From the NCBI RefSeq assembly GCF_003259315.1, contig NZ_QLLT01000014.1, positions 62,001 to 126,000 of the forward strand: a stretch of 64,000 nt of DNA. Reading direction: 5' to 3'. This document shows positions 17,673 to 25,296 of the stretch, piece after piece. This stretch comes from Kitasatospora sp. SolWspMP-SS2h. Lineage in GTDB: Bacteria; Actinomycetota; Actinomycetes; Streptomycetales; Streptomycetaceae. The stretch's first letter is position 1, and every line of letters starts with the position of its first letter. The notes under the pieces are model-generated. The model was not told the DNA's origin. It saw only the letters and a list, made by a program, of their open reading frames with translations, and did not search any database. The position numbers were made by a program, and so were the translations under genes.

Positions 17673-17777
17673 GACGTTCCCTCCCCCGGGCCCTTGGTGC
17701 CCGTCGTGGTACCGCACGCCGTGCTCACCGGTCGGAGTCCCGACCGCCCGGTGTCCTGCTGCCGTCGCGGGCCCGGC

Positions 17778-19031
17778 TCAGGGCCCGATGCCGGGTCTGC
17801 GCTCGGCCGGGCCGTCCTCCGGGCGGCTCTGGTACCGCTGCTGCTCGTGGGCGGTGCAGGCGCGCATCACGGCGCGCTCCATCTCGCCGCGGAACTCCTC
17901 GATGCTGCCGGGCGTGCCGACCACGGCCTCCTCGCGCAGGGTGGGCCGCCGCCGGGAGCGGCGGCTGACGGTCAGCACGCTGTCGCCGAGTTCGTCGAGC
18001 ATCCGCTCGTGGTCGAGGTTCTGCTGGTCCCCGCGGTTCCACGGCTCGATGACGGCCACCGAGCCGTGGTTGCGCCGGTCCACCCGGCGCACCGCCTCGG
18101 AGCGCCGCCCGTCCAAGAACGCCCACCGGTCGACCAGCAGGACGCAGGGGGCGGCCGGCCGTTCGCCGGTCAGCAGGTGCTCGGCCTCCTCCTCGAACTC
18201 CCGCACGGTGGGCTGGAACCCCATCCCGCGGGCGATGTCGGCGGCGTCCTGGGCCAGCGGCCGGGAGGAGTCCGGGCGGTAGGGCTGCCAGTCGGCGCGC
18301 TGCTCGCCGTAGCAGAGCGGGCTGCGCTGCGGCGGCAGTTCGCGCTCCCGGTAGGAGAACACCGAGATCCGGACCTGGTCGGCGCTGTCGGGCGGGTCGA
18401 AGGCGGACGGCTGGGACTCGAAGTCGAGCACCTGCCCGGCCGGGATGACGGTCTGCTCGGCGACGTCGACGATCCGCCGGGCCAGCCGCCACACCGCGGT
18501 GTGGTACTGCGAGCTGAACGCGGCGATCTTCATCAGCGCGTACAGGCCCTCGGTGGCGTACTCGGCGCCGAAGCTGTCGTGGTTGAACTGGAGTTCCCCG
18601 GCCACCCGGGGCAGCTGGTAGTGCTCCATCGAGACCCACAGCGCCGGGACGATGCCGGTCATCCGCTCCGCGGTGGGCCGCCGCTGGTAGACCGAGCGGC
18701 GGGTGAACAGGTGCCACTCCCGGCCGCACGCCTCGGACTTGAAGTAGCGCGGCGAGTACAGCGGCACGAACACCCGGCAGGTGGCCAGCTCCCGCGACAG
18801 CCGCTCGGCCCACTTCTGCCCCTGGTGCATGGAGCGGTCCATGAACCCGACCGGGTGGCCGGACGGTGCGTCGGTGATCTGGAGGATCGCCTCGCACAGG
18901 TCCTGGTGGAGCTTGGCCACCCAGAGGTTGGGGTCGGCGGCGCCGCGCGAGTTGATCCGCGGGGTGTGCGCGTAGCTGAGGAAGAAGTACGGCCTGGGCG
19001 CGTCCTTGCGCTGGCCCGCACCGCTGCTCAC
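17778..19031 (-). CDS. fxsC: TIR-like protein FxsC
   Basis: A 417-residue protein from a GTG at 19031 with a GGGGGAGG binding site. Residues 13-165 form a TIR-like domain: RPYFFLSYAHTPRINSRG (beta-A), CRVFVPLYSPRYFKSEACGREW, where Glu104 occupies the place of the conserved TIR glutamate, and VSMEHYQLPRVAGELQF. The C-terminal half contains FSYRERELPPQRSPLCYGEQRADWQPY and a basic, Arg-rich stretch near 340. FxsC is the TIR-like member of FxSxx-COOH loci, and the neighbourhood fits. Whether it cleaves NAD or only mediates assembly with the TIR-like part of FxsT cannot be told. A possible promoter lies in the 101-bp gap upstream. Confidence 0.88.
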   Translation of the reverse strand: MSSGAGQRKDAPRPYFFLSYAHTPRINSRGAADPNLWVAKLHQDLCEAILQITDAPSGHPVGFMDRSMHQGQKWAERLSRELATCRVFVPLYSPRYFKSEACGREWHLFTRRSVYQRRPTAERMTGIVPALWVSMEHYQLPRVAGELQFNHDSFGAEYATEGLYALMKIAAFSSQYHTAVWRLARRIVDVAEQTVIPAGQVLDFESQPSAFDPPDSADQVRISVFSYRERELPPQRSPLCYGEQRADWQPYRPDSSRPLAQDAADIARGMGFQPTVREFEEEAEHLLTGERPAAPCVLLVDRWAFLDGRRSEAVRRVDRRNHGSVAVIEPWNRGDQQNLDHERMLDELGDSVLTVSRRSRRRPTLREEAVVGTPGSIEEFRGEMERAVMRACTAHEQQRYQSRPEDGPAERRPGIGP

Positions 19032-19079
19032 ACGCGCCTCCCCCGAGCCCGCCTGTCACTGTCCCCCGAAAGGGTCTCA

Positions 19080-19136
19080 AGTGTAGGAAGACCGGCGGTC
19101 CGAATGGAATAGGGCCTTGATCTGATCCGGTCTCAA
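19080..19136 (-). promoter_or_regulatory. possible separate promoter region for fxsC-fxsT
   Basis: The gap between the acetyltransferase stop and fxsC is AT-richer than its flanks. It has TACACT (complement of 19080-19085) as a −10 candidate and two direct copies of TTGAGACC on the minus strand (complements of 19073-19080 and 19129-19136). The repeats could be binding sites. No good −35 is seen. Confidence 0.3.
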
Positions 19137-19978
19137 CTTCGCCTGTTCGAATACCAGTTGGCGGCGAGGTCGACCGCCTCCCGGATCGGCAGCAGGACGC
19201 TCGGGGCGGCGCCGACCGGGCCCTGCCGCAGCTCCGCCAGCTCCCGGAGCAGCATCGCGCCCATCTCCTCGAAGTGCCCGTCGTCCAGCCGGGTGGCGGT
19301 GAACTCCTCGACCGCGCGCGCGGCGCCGTCGGTGCGCCGGACGCAGGTGTAGAGCTGCTGCGGCCGGTCCGGCTGCCAGTACTCCAGCAGGTGCAGGGGG
19401 GTGCAGTGGCGCATCGGCGCGCCCAGCATCAGGTGCTGGGCCCCGGCGCGGTACATCCGGCCGACCGGCGACTCGTCGCCGAGGTGGCAGTCCAGCGGGT
19501 GCACCGCGGTGAGCTCCCCGGCGGCGGGGCCGAGCGCGGCGAACGAGGTCTGCGGGTGCGGGCTGCGCAGCGCGCCGGGCCACTGCCGGACCACCTCGGC
19601 GAGCCGGCCCACGGTCGGCGAGGCGGGGGTGCGGGGGTGCCAGGCGGGCATCCGGTCGTGGTAGTCGGCCAGTTCGGCGCCGGTCAGGCCGGCGGTCCGG
19701 TCCCGGTAGTACGGGGAGGTGCGGGAGTTCTCGGGCGTAGCGGTGTAGACGACCAGCGTGCCGCGCGCCCCCAGCGCCGCGAGGAGCGCCCGCACCACCC
19801 CGGGCGCGCCCCCCGCCACCGGCCCGACCGCCCGCAGCGAGGACTGCACCAGCAGCGTCCCGCCCTCCCGGACGCCCAGCTCGCGCAGCTGGCCGGCCAG
19901 CTGCCCGACCGACCGGGGCGCGCCCGGTTCCGGCCGGGTGCGCCCCGGTCCGGTCCGGAGCAGCGCGGTACCGGTCAC
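19133..19978 (-). CDS. AAC(3)-family N-acetyltransferase of the fxs operon
   Basis: A 281-residue member of the antibiotic N-acetyltransferase (AAC(3)) family: SVGQLAGQLRELGVREGGTLLVQSSLRAVG, GTLVVYTATPENSRTSPYYRDR, and the conserved block SPHPQTSFAALGPAAGELTAVHPLDCHLG with the family His and Asp. It starts with a GTG that overlaps the fxsB stop by four bases (GTGA at 19978-19975), so it is translationally coupled to the maturase. Such a gene recurs in FxSxx-COOH loci, which argues for peptide acetylation or a related step rather than aminoglycoside resistance; that role is inference. The stop codon lies within 100 bp of fxsC. Confidence 0.85.
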   Translation of the reverse strand: MTGTALLRTGPGRTRPEPGAPRSVGQLAGQLRELGVREGGTLLVQSSLRAVGPVAGGAPGVVRALLAALGARGTLVVYTATPENSRTSPYYRDRTAGLTGAELADYHDRMPAWHPRTPASPTVGRLAEVVRQWPGALRSPHPQTSFAALGPAAGELTAVHPLDCHLGDESPVGRMYRAGAQHLMLGAPMRHCTPLHLLEYWQPDRPQQLYTCVRRTDGAARAVEEFTATRLDDGHFEEMGAMLLRELAELRQGPVGAAPSVLLPIREAVDLAANWYSNRRS

Positions 19979-22353
19979 CGCCGCCCCGCGGCGGCCCGTC
20001 GGGCGGCCGGGTCCGCGGCGGCGGCCTGCCGGGCGGCCCGCTCGGCGGCGGCGCCGACCGGCACCTCCAGGGCGGGGGCCAGCGCGGCGCGCATCCCGGC
20101 GGCGAAGCGCAGCCCGAGCGGGGTGAGCGAGCCGGAGCGCTCCAGCGTCCCGATCGCGTCGGCGGTGTGCGCCCGCCAGGTGGCCAGCTGGAGCCGGGCG
20201 GCGGCGTCGTCGCCCCGCAGCCCGTCGTGGGCCCGCACCCGGCCCGCCCAGTACGCGACGACCGCGAGGTGCGCGTAGGTGCCCTGCAGCAGGCCCTCCA
20301 GCGGGCGCGGGTCGGGCCGCCAGGGGGCGTGGTAGAGCCGGTCGTCGGCCTGGTCGTGCAGGTCGTACAGGTCGAGCACCGCGCCGAGCTTGACGTGCTG
20401 GAACTCGTGGGCGAGCAGCAGCGCCAGCACCGGGGCGGTGGTCGGCCGGGCGATCCCGACCGCCCCGTACGCCTGCCGGGCGGCGGCGCTGACGTCGCGC
20501 CCGTCCGGGCCGGGGGCGAGCGGGGTGACGGTGCCCAGGCCGGCCGCGATGCCGGCCGCGTAACCGGGCAGGTCGCGGCCGAGCAGCTCCCAGGCTTCAC
20601 CCAACGCGCCCGTCCAGTCGAGCAGTTCGGCGTCGGAGAGCCGGTCGGCGGCGGGCCACTGGTGGCTGTCGCGCCGCGGGTCGGTGTCCTCCAGGGCGAG
20701 CGTCCAGCCGGGCAGCGCGACCCGGCGGACGGGCTGCCACAGGTGGTCGCCCGGCCGGTCCCAGCGGACGGTGTGCCCGGCGCAGGACAGCCCGTCGGCG
20801 TCGCCGCGCAGCACCGCCTCGGTCCGGCCGTCCAGCCGCAGCCGGCCGAGCGTCGGCAGGTGCAGCCAGCCCGCGCGGACCGGCAGCACCAGTTCGAACC
20901 CGATCCGCCCGCGGGCCGCGGCGGCGGCCGCCAGCTCGGCCGGCCCGCCCGGGTCGCCGTGCCCGTCCCGGGCCAGGTGGCGCCCCGCCCAGGTCCGGGT
21001 GTAGGGGTGGGCGAGCACCGCGTCGAGCGCGCCGGGCGCGGCGCGGTCGACGGTGGTCAGCAGCTGCCAGGCGGCGCTGTTGCCGGGCGCCCCGGCAGCG
21101 GTCACCAGCCTTCGGGAGAGCTCCAGTTGGGCCTGGCCGAGGGCGGTGACGGCGTCCGCGCCGCCGAGCCCGTGGGCCAGTTCGTCCAGGTGCCGGTCGG
21201 TCAGCGGCTGCCGCTGCTCGGCGGGCGCGGCGGCCCGGGCCGAGACCCGGTCGCGGATGGTGGTGATGAGCTTCAAGAGGTCCCCGCAGTACACCGACGG
21301 CTGGTCGAAGCCGCCGCCGGTCCGGTATCGGTGGGCGTAGAGGCCGCCGCCGCAGCTGCGGACCACCGGGCAGGCCCGGCACCGGGCCGCCAGGCCCGCC
21401 AGGCCGGACTGCCGCTCCAGCATCCCCGGGTGCCGGGCGACCTCGTCCAGGCTGTGCGCGAACACGTCGAAGCCGGTGGCGGGCGCGCCGTCGTAGGCGG
21501 TCTTGAGGCTGTCGGCCTGTTCCAGCGTCCCGTCGGTCTCGACGACCACCAGGTCCGCCGGGTCCAGCCCGAGCGACTCGGTGAGGCTGGAGCGGCCGCG
21601 CAGGGTGCGGTGCACCGAGTCGAAGATCCGCACCGGCACCGGGCGGCCCCGCTCGGTCCAGTGCCGGTGGACCGCCAGCAGCCAGTCCGCGTAGGGGGTC
21701 GGCCCCGCGCCCTCGGGGCGGGCCGGCGGGTGGTCCCAGGTGGCGTGCGGCAGCAGGAAGTCGATCCGCGGCGGCTGTTCGGCGACCAGCGCCTCGTACA
21801 CCGCGACCGGGTCGTTGGCCACGTCGACGGTGCACAGCAGCCCGGCGTACAGGTGCCGGAACTCCGGTTCGCGCAGCAGGGCCAGCGCGGCCAGCACCTT
21901 GGCGTGGCTGGAGCGGCCGTCCGCGAAGCGGCGGTGCCGGTCGTTGGCGAGCCGGTCGCCGTCCAGCGAGACCCCGACCCTGATGTCCTGCTCGGCGAAG
22001 AGTTCGCAGAACCGGCGGTCCAGCAGCACCCCGTTGGTGTGGATCCGCAGGTCCAGCGCGCACCCGGCGGGCAGGGCGGCCCGCAGCAGTCCGGCGGCCC
22101 GGCGCAGCCGGTCCGGGCCGGCCAGCAGCGGCTCCCCGCCGTGCAGCACGACGTGCACGGCGGGGAGCCGGTGGGTCCTGGCGTGCTCCGCGATTCGTCC
22201 GGCCGTCCGCTCCAGCACCTCGTCCGAGACCGCCCTGGCCTTGCGGCTCCAGCTCGTGTCGGCGTGCTCATACACGTAGCAGTGGTCGCAGGCCAGGTCA
22301 CAGCGGCTGTGGACCTTCAGCACGAACTGGCTGAACGGCACGGTGGCGGACAT
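19975..22353 (-). CDS. fxsB: FxsB radical SAM/SPASM cyclophane-forming maturase with C-terminal HEXXH domain
   Basis: A 792-residue enzyme. The radical SAM motif CDLACDHC gives Cys18, Cys22 and Cys25 for the [4Fe-4S]-SAM cluster, with HGGEP at 71-75. SPASM cysteines appear at 325, 328, 334 and 356 (RCRACPVVRSCGGG, then SVYCGD). A long C-terminal extension carries HEFQH at 649-653, followed by LGAVLDLYDLHD, a metal-binding HEXXH domain also found in FxsB relatives. By family analogy it cross-links the Phe ring to the Ser backbone or side chain in the FxS motif of the precursor; the HEXXH part may hydroxylate or otherwise modify the peptide. It follows fxsA by 33 bp. Confidence 0.93.
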   Translation of the reverse strand: MSATVPFSQFVLKVHSRCDLACDHCYVYEHADTSWSRKARAVSDEVLERTAGRIAEHARTHRLPAVHVVLHGGEPLLAGPDRLRRAAGLLRAALPAGCALDLRIHTNGVLLDRRFCELFAEQDIRVGVSLDGDRLANDRHRRFADGRSSHAKVLAALALLREPEFRHLYAGLLCTVDVANDPVAVYEALVAEQPPRIDFLLPHATWDHPPARPEGAGPTPYADWLLAVHRHWTERGRPVPVRIFDSVHRTLRGRSSLTESLGLDPADLVVVETDGTLEQADSLKTAYDGAPATGFDVFAHSLDEVARHPGMLERQSGLAGLAARCRACPVVRSCGGGLYAHRYRTGGGFDQPSVYCGDLLKLITTIRDRVSARAAAPAEQRQPLTDRHLDELAHGLGGADAVTALGQAQLELSRRLVTAAGAPGNSAAWQLLTTVDRAAPGALDAVLAHPYTRTWAGRHLARDGHGDPGGPAELAAAAAARGRIGFELVLPVRAGWLHLPTLGRLRLDGRTEAVLRGDADGLSCAGHTVRWDRPGDHLWQPVRRVALPGWTLALEDTDPRRDSHQWPAADRLSDAELLDWTGALGEAWELLGRDLPGYAAGIAAGLGTVTPLAPGPDGRDVSAAARQAYGAVGIARPTTAPVLALLLAHEFQHVKLGAVLDLYDLHDQADDRLYHAPWRPDPRPLEGLLQGTYAHLAVVAYWAGRVRAHDGLRGDDAAARLQLATWRAHTADAIGTLERSGSLTPLGLRFAAGMRAALAPALEVPVGAAAERAARQAAAADPAARRAAAGRR

Positions 22354-22386
22354 CGCGGGGGAACCGATCCGGCTGTTCCCGTACGG

Positions 22387-22560
22387 TCAGATCGACGACT
22401 GGAACGCGGCCACCGCCACCTGGCGGGCCGCCGCGTCCGGCAGCACCCGGGCGATCTGGGCGGTGAGGTCCTCGGCGTCCAGCGCGGCGAGGTCGGCCAG
22501 GGCGGCGCGCTCCAGGGCGACCCGGGGCTCGGTCAGGTCTTCGGCGAGGGCAGTGGTCAT
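22387..22560 (-). CDS. fxsA: FxSxx-COOH precursor peptide FxsA
   Basis: A 57-residue peptide starting MTTALAEDLTEPRVALERA and ending VAVAAFQSSI, so its C-terminus is exactly F-x-S-x-x-COOH (Phe53, Ser55, Ile57). The N-terminal part is an acidic, helical leader. The ATG at 22560 is preceded by AAGG with 7-nt spacing. It is the first gene of the fxs operon and the predicted substrate of FxsB, which would install a three-residue cyclophane at FQS. There is no obvious protease site or exporter gene nearby, so the mature product may stay attached to the leader or be released by an unlinked protease. Confidence 0.9.
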   Translation of the reverse strand: MTTALAEDLTEPRVALERAALADLAALDAEDLTAQIARVLPDAAARQVAVAAFQSSI

Positions 22561-22652
22561 CGGCGTTGCCTTCTTCACTGAGGCGTGCGGACGGGGGATC
22601 GCCGCAGCCGGAAGACAGTGTCGTGAGTCACTGCGGCCTGACACCGATGCAC

Positions 22653-22679
22653 AGCATAGCCCCCGCCGGTTACCGGCAA
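22653..22679 (-). promoter_or_regulatory. candidate fxsA promoter with overlapping palindrome
   Basis: On the minus strand TTGCCG (complement of 22674-22679) and TATGCT (complement of 22653-22658) are 15 bp apart, about 95 bp before fxsA. The palindrome GCCGGTTACCGGC (22665-22677) covers the −35 and spacer, so a repressor or activator could act there. The spacing is shorter than ideal. Confidence 0.35.
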
Positions 22680-22827
22680 CCCCCGCTCGAAAACCCGCGA
22701 TCGGCACCGCCGACCGTACCCAGTACGGCAGTTGAGGGAGGGTCAGCCGCCGGGTTTTCGCCCGTTCGGCGGTACCGCCGTTCGACCGCCCGTGCTAGCG
22801 GGACTCGAACTGGGGAACCGGCGCCCG

Positions 22828-23646
22828 TCAGGGGAAGAGCCGCTCGACCTGCCAGCCGTCGGCGGTGGCGACGTAGCGCAGCCGGTCGTGCAGGCGGTTC
22901 TCCCGGCCCTGCCAGAACTCCACGCTGCGCGGGACGACCCGGTAGCCGCCCCAGAACGGCGGGACGGGGACGCCCTCGCCCTCCGGGTACCGGGCGGCGA
23001 GGTCGGCGTAGCGCTGTTCGAGCACCTCGCGGTCGGCCACCGGGCTGGACTGCTCGCTGGCCCAGGCGCCGAGCTGGGAGCCGTGCGGGCGGGTGCGGAA
23101 GTAGGCGGCGGTCTCGTCCCGGCCGACCTTCTCCACCCGGCCGGCGACGATCACCTGGCGGGCCAGCGTGATCCACGGGAAGAGCAGCGCGGCGTTCGGG
23201 TTGGCCGCCAGGTCGGTGCCCTTGCGGGAGCCGTAGTTGGTGAAGAACACGAAGCCGCGCCGGTCGTAGCCCTTGAGCAGGACGGTGCGCGCGGAGGGCA
23301 CCCCCAGGGCGTCGGCGGTGGAGAGCACCATCGCGTTCGGCTCGGCCACGCCCGCCTCGCCCGCCTCCTGGAACCAGCGGGTGAACTGCTGGTAGGGGTC
23401 GTCGGCGAGCTGCTCCTCGGCCAGCCCGGCGTGCCGGTAGTGCTCGCGCATCACGGACGGGTCCGGCCCGGGCCGCTCCCCGGCGGGCCCGGTCGGCCCG
23501 GCGGGCGCGGCGGGCTCGGCGGGCGCAGTGGGCTCGGCGGGCGCGGCAGCCGCAGGGGGCGCGGCGGAGCCGGCGGGCACGGCGGGGCCGGCGGGCAGGG
23601 ACGGGGCGCTCGGCTCGGCGTTCGGGTGGCGTTCCGCGGTAGGCAC
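22828..23646 (-). CDS. pdxH: pyridoxamine 5'-phosphate oxidase
   Basis: An FMN enzyme making pyridoxal 5'-phosphate from PNP or PMP. Core motifs include MREHYRHAGL, DPYQQFTRWFQEA, ARTVLLKGYDRRGFVFFTNYGSRKG (FMN and substrate contacts), FPWITLARQVIVAGRVEK, AYFRTRPHGSQLGAWAS, and the C-terminal signature VEFWQGRENRLHDR. The frame starting at the GTG 23646 gives 272 residues, with about 65 residues of Ala/Pro/Gly repeats (PAEPTAPAEPAAPAGP) ahead of the usual start. An ATG at 23451 would give the ordinary enzyme length. The extension keeps open frame, but GGAGG lies almost against the GTG, so the start is uncertain. Confidence 0.9.
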   Translation of the reverse strand: MPTAERHPNAEPSAPSLPAGPAVPAGSAAPPAAAAPAEPTAPAEPAAPAGPTGPAGERPGPDPSVMREHYRHAGLAEEQLADDPYQQFTRWFQEAGEAGVAEPNAMVLSTADALGVPSARTVLLKGYDRRGFVFFTNYGSRKGTDLAANPNAALLFPWITLARQVIVAGRVEKVGRDETAAYFRTRPHGSQLGAWASEQSSPVADREVLEQRYADLAARYPEGEGVPVPPFWGGYRVVPRSVEFWQGRENRLHDRLRYVATADGWQVERLFP

Positions 23647-23967
23647 GCCTCCATCATCCCGTACGACAAGCGCCGGGCGCCGCTGCGTCCGGGCGAACGG
23701 CTGGGGATAGGGTGGCTCGCCACCGCTCCGCGGCCCACTGCGCGGGAAATCGTCCGGCTAGCGCCCGGGACGTCCCGAAAATCCGTCGAGGAAGCCGGAG
23801 ACGACAGGGGTTCGAGCGGCCCGTGGGGGAAACATCACCGTCACGGTGTATGGCGCAATGCACTCCGTGCCTGACAATCTGACACCGAGTGCCAACCACC
23901 ATCGGCCACCGGCGTGCCGCCCCACCATGGCCGCCCGCCGCGTCGGATCACTGAAGGAGCCGTTCTG
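23647..23967. other. divergent promoter region pdxH / citrate synthase
   Basis: 321 bases without a gene. The centre is AT-richer and contains the palindrome CACCGTCACGGTG (23836-23848) in a stretch reading ATCACCGTCACGGTGTATGG, a plausible operator or promoter element for the citrate synthase gene. AAGGAG precedes that gene's ATG. Confidence 0.4.
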
Positions 23968-25068
23968 ATGTCGGATTTCGTACCCGGCCTTGAGGGTGTA
24001 GTCGCCTTCGAGAGCGAGATCGCCGAACCCGACCGCGAGGGCGGGGCGCTGCGCTACCGCGGGGTGGACATCGAGGACCTGGTCGGCCAGGTCTCCTTCG
24101 GGCACGTCTGGGGCCTGCTGGTCGACGGCAGGTTCGCCCCCGGCCTGCCGGCCGCCGAGCCGTTCCCGATCCCGGTCCACTCCGGCGACATCCGGGTCGA
24201 CGTGCAGTCCGCCCTCGCCATGCTCGCCCCGGTCTGGGGCCTCAAGCCGCTGCTGGACATCTCCGCCGAGCAGGCCCGCGACGACCTGGCCCGGGCCGCC
24301 GTGATGGCGCTGTCGTACGTGGCCCAGTCGGCCCGCGGCCAGGGCCTGCCGATGGTCCCGCAGCGCGAGATCGACAAGGCGGAGACGATCGTCGAGCGGT
24401 TCATGATCCGCTGGCGCGGCGAGCCGGACCCGAAGCACGTCAAGGCCGTCGACGCGTACTGGACCTCGGCCGCCGAGCACGGCATGAACGCCTCCACGTT
24501 CACCGCCCGGGTGATCGCCTCCACCGGCGCGGACGTCGCGGCGGCGCTGTCCGGCGCGGTCGGCGCGATGTCCGGCCCGCTGCACGGCGGCGCGCCCTCC
24601 CGGGTGCTCGGCATGATCGAGGAGATCGAGCGCACCGGCGACGCGGCCGCCTACGTGCGGAAGACCCTGGACAAGGGCGAGCGCCTGATGGGCTTCGGCC
24701 ACCGGGTCTACCGCGCCGAGGACCCGCGCGCCCGGGTGCTGCGCCGCACCGCCAAGGAGCTCGGCGCGCCGCGCTACGAGATCGCCGAGGCGCTGGAGAA
24801 GGCCGCGCTGGAGGAGCTGCACAACCGCCGCCCGGACCGCGTGCTGGCCACCAACGTCGAGTTCTGGGCCGCGATCATGCTGGACTTCGCCGAGGTCCCG
24901 GCGCACATGTTCACCTCGATGTTCACCTGCGCCCGCACCGCCGGCTGGTCGGCGCACATCCTGGAGCAGAAGCGCACCGGCCGGCTGGTCCGCCCGGCCG
25001 CCCGCTACATCGGCCCGAGCTCCCGCAAGCCGCAGGAGATCGAGGGCTGGGACCAGATCGGCGGCTGA
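23968..25068 (+). CDS. citrate synthase (second, short type)
   Basis: A 366-residue citrate/2-methylcitrate synthase condensing acetyl-CoA (or propionyl-CoA) with oxaloacetate. It begins MSDFVPGLEGVVAFESEIAEPDREGGALRYRGVDIEDL, with AAEHGMNASTFTARVIASTGAD (catalytic His), GPLHGGAPSRVLGMIEEI, and LMGFGHRVYRAEDPRARVLR (second His and the Asp region). Near the end is EVPAHMFTSMFTCARTAGWSAHILEQ. The length and missing N-terminal regulatory region mark the short type-I-like class rather than the hexameric NADH-regulated enzyme. The ATG at 23968 follows AAGGAG. Whether it serves the TCA or the methylcitrate route is undecided; no prpB or prpD gene is nearby. Confidence 0.92.
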   Translation: MSDFVPGLEGVVAFESEIAEPDREGGALRYRGVDIEDLVGQVSFGHVWGLLVDGRFAPGLPAAEPFPIPVHSGDIRVDVQSALAMLAPVWGLKPLLDISAEQARDDLARAAVMALSYVAQSARGQGLPMVPQREIDKAETIVERFMIRWRGEPDPKHVKAVDAYWTSAAEHGMNASTFTARVIASTGADVAAALSGAVGAMSGPLHGGAPSRVLGMIEEIERTGDAAAYVRKTLDKGERLMGFGHRVYRAEDPRARVLRRTAKELGAPRYEIAEALEKAALEELHNRRPDRVLATNVEFWAAIMLDFAEVPAHMFTSMFTCARTAGWSAHILEQKRTGRLVRPAARYIGPSSRKPQEIEGWDQIGG

Positions 25069-25135
25069 CCCGCCTCCGGAACCGCTCCCGCGACCGTTCC
25101 CGCCGCCGTTCCCGCAGCCACTTCCGGGTGAAAGG

Positions 25136-25150
25136 CTGACGGGGCGTCAG
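25136..25150. terminator. short hairpin after citrate synthase
   Basis: CTGACG-GGG-CGTCAG, a perfect 6-bp stem 67 bp after the stop codon. It is short, so only a weak terminator candidate. Confidence 0.35.
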
Positions 25151-25284
25151 TTCGGACACGTCCGCCGCCGGGCGCGCGCACGCCCCCTGACCAGGGGTCA
25201 CGCGCCCCGGTGCGGGCTGTCCGGGGCGGGCAAGATCACGTCTCAGCGGCCGGACGGGCGTTCCGCCGCCGCGCGTCCGGGGGA

Positions 25285-25290
25285 TAGGCT
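25285..25290 (+). promoter_or_regulatory. −10 box of leaderless serC
   Basis: TAGGCT ends 6 nt before the GTG at 25297, which places transcription start at or next to the start codon. No ribosome binding site precedes the GTG. Confidence 0.5.
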
Positions 25291-25296
25291 GCGGGG

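Noticed and set aside
13740..19112. 1790-residue plus-strand frame opposite fxsT-fxsC
   Set aside because: Its Val/Gly/Asp/Glu-rich translation is typical of antisense frames in GC-rich DNA; the minus strand has clear NB-ARC, TPR and TIR-like motifs.
19133..19978. Aminoglycoside resistance gene
   Set aside because: Family resemblance only; the coupling to fxsB argues for a peptide-related substrate.
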